Positions 1 through 6,418 are shown, numbered from the stretch's first letter. The stretch is DNA of 7,896 nt from Bacteroidales bacterium (GCA_030618905.1 JAUXCL010000108.1:1-7896), one strand, 5' to 3'. The notes: generated from the letters alone by a model not told the origin. A program made the numbers and translations.

Positions 1-1253
1 ACCCCGTCAGCAACCAGGGCTTTACCGATGTCCCTGGAGCATCGGCCATATTCAACAGCAAGTTTAGATCCCAGCGTATCCTGGCTCTTCAGGTCGTTGA
101 AAAGCTTTTGAAAAACCTCATCCTTATTTTTCATCCTGACAGCGGCTTTCCATAAGACTGCAGAAGATGGCATCGCGCCAAGTTTCTCATCACATTTATC
201 TTTAAAATTACTGATGTCAGCATAAGCCTTTTGCTCAGGATTATATACTGCAACAGGTTTTCCTTTTTCATACTTCAGGAATCCGTCTTTTTGTGAACCA
301 TCAGCGTTTTGACCACCTTTAACACCCAGGTCCAGCATCTTATCCAGTAATGGGCTGTGTAATTCTTCATTGGCCAGGAGTGGGTTCATCACCCCCATGA
401 TAAAGCTCACCACATCAATGCCCACATAATCGATCAATTGAAAGATCCCCATTGGCCTGACCAGGTAATCCCGGGTTACTTTGTTGACCATGTACAGTGC
501 TTCAGGAAATGATACTTCTGCACTTAGCTTTTCAACTTCCCCGATTCCATGCATGGCATCACGCATGAAGTGTCCGTTACCAATAAAGCCGGCAATATCA
601 TTTGAAGGCACAATAATTTTCCTAAGGTTCTTTGCATAGTCCAATGCAAATTCATTGGCTTCGGCCAATGTTTTATCGGTCGTGATCAATTCAACCAGCT
701 TTTGAATTGCCGGAGGATTGTAAAAATGGAATCCAAGTACCCGGCCACCCAGATCAGCTCCATCATCTATGAAATGGATAGGAACAGAAGAGGTATTGGT
801 AAAAAACCAGGGCTTATTGGGATTATTCTCATCTATCTGTGTAAACAATTTGATCTTAAGGTCTTTATTCTCATTGACCGCTTCAAAGATTAAGTTAGAA
901 TGGTAGGCAACCTCCAGCCTGGTAGTAGGAAGAACGATACTCATGACATCTTCAACATATTGATTGATCACCTCAGCATTTTCGATCAAATCATGCCTGT
1001 CGGCATATGCAATACGTAAAGGGACTGTCTTTTTTTCAGCCATTTTCATTACCTGTGTTCGCAGGTATTTCAATAAACCGCTCAATCCTTCATGTGAAAT
1101 ATCCACTGCATTCAACACGAAGGTCCTGGATTTGTTTTCAGGCTTAAGCTTAAGGTCAGCCATCTCGATAGCCGTTAACAACAGGATCCCGCTTCCCATT
1201 TTACCCGCTGCCCCAAGTACTGTTACATTTTGAAGTCTGTCTTCGTAAGTCAT
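1..1253 (-). CDS. 3-hydroxyacyl-CoA dehydrogenase, 3' end cut by window edge
   Basis: Oxidises 3-hydroxyacyl-CoA to 3-oxoacyl-CoA with NAD+, the third step of beta-oxidation, in the cytosol. The frame is open from the ATG at 1253-1251 to the left edge (417 complete codons, no stop), so only the C-terminus is missing. The N-terminal Rossmann motif is seen at residues 13-22 (LGAAGKMGSG). The catalytic His-Glu dyad is visible as H176 in GFHFYNPP and E188 in KLVELI, with the 12-residue spacing known for this family. The C-terminal domain starts near GFIGN (222-226), and PMGIFQLIDYVGID (267-280) matches the conserved second-domain segment. The nucleotide-binding motif is GxxGxMG rather than the usual GxGxMG, one residue longer. 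It lies 38 bp downstream of the enoyl-CoA hydratase on the same strand, so the two are probably co-transcribed and act in sequence. Family assignment is firm; chain-length preference cannot be told. Confidence 0.93.
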   Translation of the reverse strand, partial: MTYEDRLQNVTVLGAAGKMGSGILLLTAIEMADLKLKPENKSRTFVLNAVDISHEGLSGLLKYLRTQVMKMAEKKTVPLRIAYADRHDLIENAEVINQYVEDVMSIVLPTTRLEVAYHSNLIFEAVNENKDLKIKLFTQIDENNPNKPWFFTNTSSVPIHFIDDGADLGGRVLGFHFYNPPAIQKLVELITTDKTLAEANEFALDYAKNLRKIIVPSNDIAGFIGNGHFMRDAMHGIGEVEKLSAEVSFPEALYMVNKVTRDYLVRPMGIFQLIDYVGIDVVSFIMGVMNPLLANEELHSPLLDKMLDLGVKGGQNADGSQKDGFLKYEKGKPVAVYNPEQKAYADISNFKDKCDEKLGAMPSSAVLWKAAVRMKNKDEVFQKLFNDLKSQDTLGSKLAVEYGRCSRDIGKALVADG

Positions 1254-1271
1254 AGTTTGTTGATTATTTAT

Positions 1272-1292
1272 TATTTGCTATTTACTATTTGC
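1272..1292. repeat. Three tandem heptamers TATTTGC/TATTTAC/TATTTGC
   Basis: Three consecutive 7-bp units fill this stretch; the outer two are identical and the middle differs by one base (G to A). It occupies most of the 38-bp gap between the two acyl-CoA genes and its last base is also the final base of the hydratase stop codon. No function is evident. It may simply be AT-rich spacer that expanded by slippage. Confidence 0.5.
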
Positions 1293-2065
1293 TAATTCTG
1301 CCATTTTGGTTTTCTCTTTTGAAGGAATGCTTCCATGCCTTCTTCACCTTCATCTTTAAACTGGGAGCCGAAATATTCAGCTTCAAGGGCATTTCCTTCC
1401 TCAAAAGTGGAATTATATCCTTTCCGAGCGACGTATTTCACTTTTTTCACGGCTTCCGGTCCTTTAGAAATTATGATCCTGGCAATTTTGATCACCTCAT
1501 CCATTAATTCTTCCGGTTCCACAACTTTTTGCACCAACCCGATCCGCAAGGCATCATCTGCACCAATCATCTCACCTGTTGTCAGCATATACAGCGCATC
1601 AGCCATTCCAACCAAGCGGGGTAGCCTTTGTGTGCCTGCGTATCCCGGTATCATCCCCAGGCTAACTTCAGGCTGGCCAAATCTCGCTTTGCTGCTGGCG
1701 ATCCGGAAATCACAGCCCATGGCCAGCTCCAGGCCACCCCCAAGGGCAAACCCATTGATCGCACCGATGACAGGAATTTCCATTTTCTCCAGGCTATAAA
1801 ATGTATTCTGGCCAAGTTTTGAGAAAGCAGATCCCTGCTCAGGTGTCATATGCACCATTTCCGCAATATCTGCTCCCGCGACAAAAGCTTTTCCTACCCC
1901 GGTGATAATCATCACTTTGATATCAGGATTGGCTGAAACCTCTGCAATAACATTATCCATCTCCTCAAAAAATCTTGAGTTTAATGCATTTAAGGCTTCC
2001 GGCCTGTTCACTTTAACCAGGGCAATATGATCTTTCAATTCTATCTCTAAAACACTGTAATTCAT
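1292..2065 (-). CDS. Enoyl-CoA hydratase (crotonase family)
   Basis: Adds water to trans-2-enoyl-CoA to give 3-hydroxyacyl-CoA, the second beta-oxidation step, in the cytosol. The 257-residue length is typical of a stand-alone crotonase. Visible family marks are NRPEALNALN (20-29, acyl-CoA site), AFVAGADIAEM (60-70) and GFALGGGLELAMGCDF (105-120), the latter two framing the oxyanion hole, and FGQPEVSLGMIPGYAGTQRL (129-148). Both glutamates used for hydration in the rat enzyme are present as E113 and E133, which favours a true hydratase over crotonase relatives lacking one of them. The C-terminus ends in the usual FLQKRKPKW-type tail. It is the first gene of a probable two-gene operon with the downstream 3-hydroxyacyl-CoA dehydrogenase, whose substrate it would make. 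The Bacteroidota homologue is often annotated as a short-chain (crotonyl-CoA) hydratase; chain length here is inferred, not seen. Confidence 0.94.
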   Translation of the reverse strand: MNYSVLEIELKDHIALVKVNRPEALNALNSRFFEEMDNVIAEVSANPDIKVMIITGVGKAFVAGADIAEMVHMTPEQGSAFSKLGQNTFYSLEKMEIPVIGAINGFALGGGLELAMGCDFRIASSKARFGQPEVSLGMIPGYAGTQRLPRLVGMADALYMLTTGEMIGADDALRIGLVQKVVEPEELMDEVIKIARIIISKGPEAVKKVKYVARKGYNSTFEEGNALEAEYFGSQFKDEGEEGMEAFLQKRKPKWQN

Positions 2066-2095
2066 ACCTTTATTTTTTATTGGTTTTCTTCATTT

Positions 2096-2103
2096 CAAAA
2101 ATA
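2096..2103 (-). promoter_or_regulatory. Candidate -7 box (TAnnTTTG) for the acyl-CoA gene pair
   Basis: Read on the minus strand these bases are TATTTTTG, an exact match to the Bacteroidota -7 consensus TAnnTTTG. It lies about 30 bases upstream of the hydratase ATG, giving a predicted leader of about 20-25 nt. No convincing TTG/TTTG -33 element is seen at the expected 19-21 bp spacing; a TTTG lies only 12 bp upstream. The sequence is AT-rich, so a chance match is possible. Confidence 0.4.
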
Positions 2104-2266
2104 AGAAATTATTGCCAAACCAGCAGGTAAATTGTGTGTTTTCGAACATCCGTATGCTGAAAAAGATAAGGAAAAACATGCAGGTATTTGTATGTTCAAG
2201 ATGTGTATTAACAGCCCATTAACAATTTATATGCCTCAAAATGCAACTTTTCATCAGGAATAGTGT

Positions 2267-2274
2267 TAATTTTG
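2267..2274 (+). promoter_or_regulatory. Candidate -7 box (TAnnTTTG) for the metal-handling operon
   Basis: TAATTTTG matches the Bacteroidota sigma-factor -7 consensus TAnnTTTG exactly and ends 17 bp before the ATG at 2292. Transcription would begin near 2280, leaving a very short leader. No clear TTTG is present at -33, which would suit a promoter needing an activator, or one that is simply weak. If real, it rules out the in-frame upstream ATG at 2241 as a start, because that codon would precede the transcript. Confidence 0.45.
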
Positions 2275-2277
2275 TTG

Positions 2278-2287
2278 TGCAATTGCA
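2278..2287. promoter_or_regulatory. 10-bp palindrome TGCAATTGCA at the predicted transcription start, candidate operator
   Basis: This is a perfect 10-bp palindrome immediately downstream of the -7 box, covering the predicted +1. Its half-site TGCAA also occurs at 2242-2246, about 36 bp upstream, so three half-sites surround the promoter. Position and symmetry suit a repressor operator blocking a metal-responsive promoter. No regulator gene lies in the window, so the cognate protein is unknown. Confidence 0.4.
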
Positions 2288-2291
2288 TTTT

Positions 2292-2756
2292 ATGAACACA
2301 TTGATACATAGAATATCGTCCATTTTGATGGCACTGTTTGTATTAATTTCAACCAGTGGATTTATGATCTATGAGCATCAGTGCGATTGTTCAAATACGG
2401 TTTCTACAGCGTTGTTTATTGATCATTCCAGGGATTGCTGTCAACATGAAGCACCCAGTTGTTGTGGTGAGCAGCAGCATTCGTGTAATCATGGGGATGC
2501 AGATTCAGATCAGGATTGCTGTGAATCGTCTCCAAGGTATTTTAGAATCAATATTCCGGTCAATTTACCTGTACAGGCACAATCTGTTACAGAAAACTTC
2601 AAGCTTGTCCAGACTCATTCTGCACTGCAGGCTGAAAACATAACAGAGGAGAACTGTCAGGTTATTGAGATTACGGAAAGTCCACCTCCAATACTTCAGG
2701 GAACACGATTGATCTTGTATTTACACCAGTTGAAAATCGCCCCACCGCTTTCATAA
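2292..2756 (+). CDS. Cys/His-rich small envelope protein, HYC_CC_PP-like
   Basis: A 154-residue protein of unknown biochemical function. The start at 2292 is preferred over the in-frame ATG at 2241 because the candidate -7 box lies between them and because the 2292 start gives a clean signal-type N-terminus (hydrophobic run about residues 9-26 after a short basic stretch). Residues 29-77 form a dense metal-ligand region: H29, C31, C33, H45, C49-C50, H52, C57-C58, H63, C65, H67 and C76-C77, nine cysteines in under 50 residues. A further Cys lies at 122 and a PPP at 131-133, before a hydrophobic end (TRLILYLHQLKIAPPL). The HxC near the N-terminus, Cys-Cys pairs and late Pro-Pro match my recollection of the Bacteroidota HYC_CC_PP family, whose members often neighbour TonB receptors and HMA genes. 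It leads the operon, 60 bp before the receptor. A role in binding or sensing soft metal in the periplasm is inferred. Confidence 0.8.
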   Translation: MNTLIHRISSILMALFVLISTSGFMIYEHQCDCSNTVSTALFIDHSRDCCQHEAPSCCGEQQHSCNHGDADSDQDCCESSPRYFRINIPVNLPVQAQSVTENFKLVQTHSALQAENITEENCQVIEITESPPPILQGTRLILYLHQLKIAPPLS

Positions 2757-2800
2757 TTTTTCTTTTCTAATCATCCTGCTGTTACCAGTATTCACTTTTT

Positions 2801-2821
2801 TACATGGAGGTAAGCCATGTA
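2801..2821 (+). promoter_or_regulatory. Hairpin over the receptor start codon and ribosome-binding site
   Basis: TACATGG (2801-2807) and CCATGTA (2815-2821) are perfect reverse complements separated by a 7-base loop AGGTAAG. The receptor ATG (2817-2819) lies in the 3' arm. The GGAGG Shine-Dalgarno (2806-2810) is split between stem and loop, 6 bases before the ATG. The RNA could therefore mask translation initiation of the receptor. With a 7-bp stem the stability is modest, so chance is not excluded. GGAGG here is unusually strong compared with the other genes in the window. Confidence 0.45.
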
Positions 2822-5054
2822 CTATATCAGAAAAATTATCATTATTCAAATTTTCATATTTGGCATTGCAGGATTGCAGGCCCAAAATGAACATAAATAT
2901 CTTAAAGGCAGTGTTTTTGAGAAAAATGACCTTGGAGCATTGGAGTTTTTGCCGGGTGTGAATATTTATTGGACCGGTACCACCAAAGGCACTGTTACAG
3001 ATGAGCAGGGGCAATTTCATATTGCGCTGCCGGAAGGGGAAATACCACCTTTGGTGATCAGTTACGTGGGATTTCAGAATGACACCATCATGCTTAAGAA
3101 AAACCAGAAAGACCTGGAAATAGAATTAGCCGTTAACAATGAGCTAAAGGAAGTTGTCATTGCCAATAAATCCCCGGGAGGATATGTTTCCAGGCTCAAT
3201 CCCATTCATACCTTTAACATCACAGGGGCTGAATTGACAAAAGCGGCCTGCTGCAATCTTTCGGAAAGTTTTCAGACCAGTGCTTCGGTAGATATAGCCT
3301 ATGAAGATGCCGTCACCGGAGCAAAACAGATCAGATTACTGGGGCTTGCAGGCAAGTATAGCCTGATACAAAATGAAAACATTCCAAGTATCCGGGGTCT
3401 TGCGCTGGCCTATGGATTGAGTTATATACCGGGAACCTGGATGGAGTCCATACAGGTATCCAAGGGGACTGCTTCAGTAAAGAATGGTTATGAGTCGATA
3501 ACGGGACAGATCAATGTAGAACAGAAAAAACCCGATGGAAATGAGAAATTATTCTTCAATGGATACGTCAACTCGCATGGACGTTTGGAAGCGAATGTAA
3601 ATTCCTCCATAAAACTGAATGATCGTTGGAGTACTGCAGTGCTTGGACATGTGGAGAATATGAGCAATAAAGTAGATGACAATGGTGACACTTTCCTGGA
3701 TCAACCACTGGTGGAGCAATATAGCTTAATGAACCGCTGGAAATATGATAACCAGAAGGACCTGCATGCGCAGTTTGGTGTCAAGGTACTTTATGAAGAC
3801 AGAAATGGAGGACAGGTAGATCATAACTCCCGGGAAGGCAATACAACATCAAATGCTTATGGGATCCATGTTGAAACGAAGCGTCTTGAAGCCTTTACAA
3901 AAACTGCATATATATTTCAAGGAAGGCCAGGGACCAATATTGCTTTGATCAATTCTTTCATACACCATGATTTTAACTCTTTTTACGGACTCAATGATTA
4001 TGATGCCAGAGAAAATAATTATTACGGGAACCTGATGTTTCAGACCTATATTAACAATACTCAACACCAGGTTACCACCGGTTTCAGTTTTGTATATGAT
4101 GGCTACCATGAAGAGCTCAATGACAGTACTTTTATCCGTAAAGAAAGTGTACCAGGAGTTTTTGCTGAATACACTTTTATACCGTCTGAGAAGTTTACAT
4201 TATTGCTTGGTATAAGGGCTGATCATTCAAACCTGTTTGGTACATTTTTTACTCCCAGGTTACATGCAAAGTATAGCATAAATGATAAGACAATATTCAG
4301 GTTATCAGCAGGAAAAGGTTACCGGACCCCCAATGTAATTGCTGAAAACACTTCCTTATTGGCTACCTCACGAAGGATTCGAATTTTGGAAGACATCAGG
4401 ATGGAAGAAGCCTGGAATTATGGCATTAACTTTACCCGGTATTTTGATATCCTGGGCAGAGAGCTGGCCTTGAACATAGAGTATTACCGAACAGATTTTG
4501 TGAATCAGGCGATCATAGACAAAGACTACAATACACAGCAAGCACTTATTTATAATCTTGAAGGGAAATCTTATTCTAATACCATACAAGTTGAAGCCAT
4601 TTATGAACTCATCGAACGACTTGATGTGACCTTGGCATTCCGCTATAATGATGTAAAACAAACCACAAACAATGTATTGCAGCAAGAAGCCCTGGTAAAC
4701 AAATACAAAGGTTTACTCAACCTGTCATATGCAACAAATTTGAAGAAATGGCAATTTGATTTTACCACCCAGCTTAATGGTGACAGCAGGATCCCGACAA
4801 CTGCCACCAATCCACCAGAGTACCGGCGGGAAACAGGTTCGCCTGTTTATGTCATACTCAATGCCCAGGTTACCAGGTTTTTCAAAAGATGGGAAATATA
4901 TTTGGGGGGTGAAAACCTGACAAATTACAAACAACAGAACCCTATTATTGCAGCGGATGATCCTTTCGGTCCGTATTTTGATTCATCACTCATCTGGGCA
5001 CCAATAGATGGGATCAGAATTTATGCAGGGTTCAGGTATTTATTGAAGTATTAA
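2817..5054 (+). CDS. TonB-dependent outer-membrane receptor with Cys-Cys plug, probable metal uptake
   Basis: A 745-residue outer-membrane receptor that would import a substrate using TonB energy. A signal peptide covers residues 1-22 (cleavage likely after LQA, before QNEH). A CarboxypepD_reg-like beta-sandwich follows at about 29-105, with GTVTDEQGQFHI and LVISYVGFQ. A TonB-box-like LKEVVIA (110-116) precedes the plug at about 125-238. The plug includes C145-C146 in TKAACCNLSESF and the segments DAVTGAKQIRLLGL and VKNGYESITGQINVE. The remaining ~500 residues are barrel-like, with alternating strands and a terminal aromatic (Y745). The AACCNLSESF plug is a feature I associate with Bacteroidota receptors next to HMA and copper genes rather than SusC sugar porters, and no SusD follows. 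The start is supported by GGAGG 6 bases upstream and by the signal peptide. The next gene begins 14 bp after the stop. The transported species, free metal or a metal complex, is unknown. Confidence 0.9.
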   Translation: MYYIRKIIIIQIFIFGIAGLQAQNEHKYLKGSVFEKNDLGALEFLPGVNIYWTGTTKGTVTDEQGQFHIALPEGEIPPLVISYVGFQNDTIMLKKNQKDLEIELAVNNELKEVVIANKSPGGYVSRLNPIHTFNITGAELTKAACCNLSESFQTSASVDIAYEDAVTGAKQIRLLGLAGKYSLIQNENIPSIRGLALAYGLSYIPGTWMESIQVSKGTASVKNGYESITGQINVEQKKPDGNEKLFFNGYVNSHGRLEANVNSSIKLNDRWSTAVLGHVENMSNKVDDNGDTFLDQPLVEQYSLMNRWKYDNQKDLHAQFGVKVLYEDRNGGQVDHNSREGNTTSNAYGIHVETKRLEAFTKTAYIFQGRPGTNIALINSFIHHDFNSFYGLNDYDARENNYYGNLMFQTYINNTQHQVTTGFSFVYDGYHEELNDSTFIRKESVPGVFAEYTFIPSEKFTLLLGIRADHSNLFGTFFTPRLHAKYSINDKTIFRLSAGKGYRTPNVIAENTSLLATSRRIRILEDIRMEEAWNYGINFTRYFDILGRELALNIEYYRTDFVNQAIIDKDYNTQQALIYNLEGKSYSNTIQVEAIYELIERLDVTLAFRYNDVKQTTNNVLQQEALVNKYKGLLNLSYATNLKKWQFDFTTQLNGDSRIPTTATNPPEYRRETGSPVYVILNAQVTRFFKRWEIYLGGENLTNYKQQNPIIAADDPFGPYFDSSLIWAPIDGIRIYAGFRYLLKY

Positions 5055-5068
5055 TAAAACAATTGATC

Positions 5069-5350
5069 ATGAAAACTGAAAGAATTCAAATAGAAAACCT
5101 TAAATGTCAAGGTTGTGCCAATACAATTAAAAAGGAGATCAAAAGATTTCCTGAGGTGACCAATGTACAGGTCAATCATGAAGACCTCACCGTAATCATT
5201 GATTATGACAGCGAAGAGGATCTCAGGGAGAACTTTAAAAAACGACTGGCAAAGCTGGGGTATCCTGAAAAAGGCAATAAGAATCTGGGGAACCAGATCA
5301 AATCCTATGTCAGCTGTGCCATTGGAAGAATAAGTAAAGACAAAGAATAA
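5069..5350 (+). CDS. Cytosolic heavy-metal-associated (HMA) domain protein
   Basis: A 93-residue protein with one ferredoxin-like HMA fold. The metal site is C13-x-x-C16 (LKCQGCANTI), followed by the typical helix and VTNVQVNHEDLTVIIDY strands and a LGYP motif (63-66). HMA proteins bind Cu(I), Zn, Cd or Hg between the two thiols and pass them to transporters. No signal peptide is seen, so a cytosolic location is inferred. A tail of about 25 residues after the fold carries a lone C83. The ATG at 5069 is chosen over the in-frame TTG at 5063, which would add only two residues, because it puts the HMA strand at the usual distance from the start. It lies 14 bp after the receptor stop. Its nearest transport partners would be the two CDF-type proteins downstream, since no P-type ATPase is present. 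The metal is not decided by sequence. Confidence 0.88.
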   Translation: MKTERIQIENLKCQGCANTIKKEIKRFPEVTNVQVNHEDLTVIIDYDSEEDLRENFKKRLAKLGYPEKGNKNLGNQIKSYVSCAIGRISKDKE

Positions 5351-5376
5351 TCATTTAATTCTAAAACTAAACTATT

Positions 5377-5727
5377 ATGAAAACTGTTAAAATTATTAGC
5401 CTGATCGCTATTATTATGTTTTCTGTGGCCGGAATGGCACAGGAGCAGGACAATACGGAGGAAATAACGATTAAAACTTCCGTTGTTTGCAAGATGTGCA
5501 AGGATCGGGTTGAGCATGACATGGCCTATGAAAAAGGAGTTAAAGAAGTGACGGTTGATCTTGAAACCAAAGAGGTCACCATTACCTACAGGACGGACAA
5601 GACCAATCCTGACAAACTCAGGGAAGCAATTTCCAAGATAGGGTATGATGCGGATGATGTAGAAGCTGATGAGAAAGCGTATGAAAAGCTTCCCAAATGC
5701 TGTAAAAAAGATGCTCCCCCTCATTAA
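5377..5727 (+). CDS. Secreted (periplasmic) HMA-domain protein with C-terminal Cys-Cys
   Basis: A 116-residue protein with a signal peptide (hydrophobic core about 6-18, likely cleavage after GMA at 21). A single HMA domain follows, metal site C38-x-x-C41 (VVCKMCKDRV), with VKEVTVDLETKEVTITY strands and SKIGYDADDV. A short charged linker leads to a second possible ligand group at the end: C108-C109 (LPKCCKK) and H116. The lack of a lipobox or anchor suggests a soluble periplasmic carrier. Its place 26 bp after the cytosolic HMA gene and 11 bp before a membrane transporter fits transfer of metal between the outer-membrane receptor or envelope and inner-membrane proteins; direction is unknown. 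It is only distantly similar to the preceding HMA protein outside the fold core, so this is not a recent tandem duplication. Confidence 0.88.
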   Translation: MKTVKIISLIAIIMFSVAGMAQEQDNTEEITIKTSVVCKMCKDRVEHDMAYEKGVKEVTVDLETKEVTITYRTDKTNPDKLREAISKIGYDADDVEADEKAYEKLPKCCKKDAPPH

Positions 5728-5738
5728 AAACATTTTGA

Positions 5739-6401
5739 ATGGCTGAAAAGATTCAATCTCAAACCCGGGAGGACAGATTATTACGGATAGCTCTATGGCT
5801 GGCTGTGATCACGATTGTCTACAATGTTGCTGAAGGTATTATCGCAGTATTTTTTGGCATCAGTGATGAAACACTTGCCCTCCTGGGATTTGGTATTGAT
5901 AGTTTTGTGGAAGTGATTTCCGGAATGGGCATTTTACACATGGTCATTCGGATGCGAAAATCAAATATTGAGGTCAGAGATGCTTTTGAAAAAAATGCAC
6001 TGCGAATTACAGGCTTCAGCTTTTACATACTTACAGCCGGGCTCCTGGCAGGTATGGTGATTAATCTCATCCGGGATAATAAGCCGGAAACAACAGTGCC
6101 CGGGGTAATTATTGCGGTCATCTCTATTCTGACCATGTGGTTTTTGATGCGTGGCAAATTAAGGGTAGGAAAGCAATTAAATTCAGATGCCATCATTGCA
6201 GATGCCAATTGTACCAGAACATGTTTTTACCTCTCATTGATTTTGCTTGCAGCAAGCGGGTTATATGAGATATTCCAAATTGGATATATCGATATTATCG
6301 GATCATTGGGTATTGCTTATTTTGCATTCAGAGAAGGCCGGGAAGCATTTGAAAAAGCTAAAGGCAAACTTTCCTGTTCCTGCGGCCCTGATTGTCATTA
6401 A
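5739..6401 (+). CDS. Short CDF-like cation transporter with Cys-rich tail and non-canonical metal site
   Basis: A 220-residue inner-membrane protein with about six hydrophobic segments (roughly 15-38, 45-70, 88-110, 118-137, 160-178, 183-198). It resembles the transmembrane part of cation diffusion facilitators but lacks the ~90-residue cytosolic domain. The canonical HxxxD pairs are absent. The second segment has GIDSFVEVISG (D54, E58), and the fifth has ADANCTRTCFYLS (D155, C158, C162). This resembles a widespread short 'cation transporter' group with LDSxIE and ADAxxTxxCxYLS motifs, from memory. The protein ends CSCGPDCH (C213, C215, C219, H220), a compact likely metal-binding tail. The gene starts 11 bp after the secreted HMA gene and ends 17 bp before a canonical CDF. 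Export of a soft metal is plausible; substrate and direction are inferred. Confidence 0.85.
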   Translation: MAEKIQSQTREDRLLRIALWLAVITIVYNVAEGIIAVFFGISDETLALLGFGIDSFVEVISGMGILHMVIRMRKSNIEVRDAFEKNALRITGFSFYILTAGLLAGMVINLIRDNKPETTVPGVIIAVISILTMWFLMRGKLRVGKQLNSDAIIADANCTRTCFYLSLILLAASGLYEIFQIGYIDIIGSLGIAYFAFREGREAFEKAKGKLSCSCGPDCH

Positions 6402-6418
6402 TTTGGTAATTTTATCCT

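Larger units (their letters stand above)
2238..2291. repeat. 9-bp perfect inverted repeat flanking the metal-operon promoter
   Basis: The left arm AAAATGCAA (2238-2246) is the exact reverse complement of the right arm TTGCATTTT (2283-2291), with 36 bp between. The arms frame the candidate -7 box, and the right arm abuts the ATG at 2292. Such spacing could allow two operator half-sites or a leader-spanning structure. The arrangement is seen directly; a regulatory role is inference. Confidence 0.5.

Noticed and set aside
964..1233. 89-codon plus-strand frame
   Set aside because: Antisense to the N-terminal part of the 3-hydroxyacyl-CoA dehydrogenase, where the Rossmann motif is encoded.
1335..1799. 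154-codon open frame on the plus strand
   Set aside because: It lies wholly antisense to the enoyl-CoA hydratase, whose motifs are complete; the translation is Ser/Pro-rich and resembles no family.
2241..2291. Upstream in-frame ATG adding 17 residues to the Cys/His-rich protein
   Set aside because: It precedes the candidate -7 box and would put non-signal-like residues ahead of a good signal-type N-terminus that starts at 2292.
2371..2643. 90-codon plus-strand frame inside the Cys/His-rich gene
   Set aside because: The main frame has a signal-like N-terminus and patterned Cys/His pairs; this alternative frame is an out-of-phase shadow.
2751..3020. 89-codon minus-strand frame over the operon gap
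   Set aside because: Mostly antisense to the receptor signal peptide and N-terminal domain; no independent support.
4368..4685. 105-codon open frame on the minus strand
   Set aside because: Antisense to the receptor barrel region; no family resemblance and no start signal.
2817..5054. Receptor as a SusC-type polysaccharide porter
   Set aside because: No SusD-like gene follows, the length is short for SusC (often about 1000 residues), and the plug carries a Cys pair beside metal genes.
5305..5733. 142-codon open frame on the minus strand
   Set aside because: Antisense to the secreted HMA gene and the end of the cytosolic HMA gene, both with clear CxxC domains; no recognisable features of its own.
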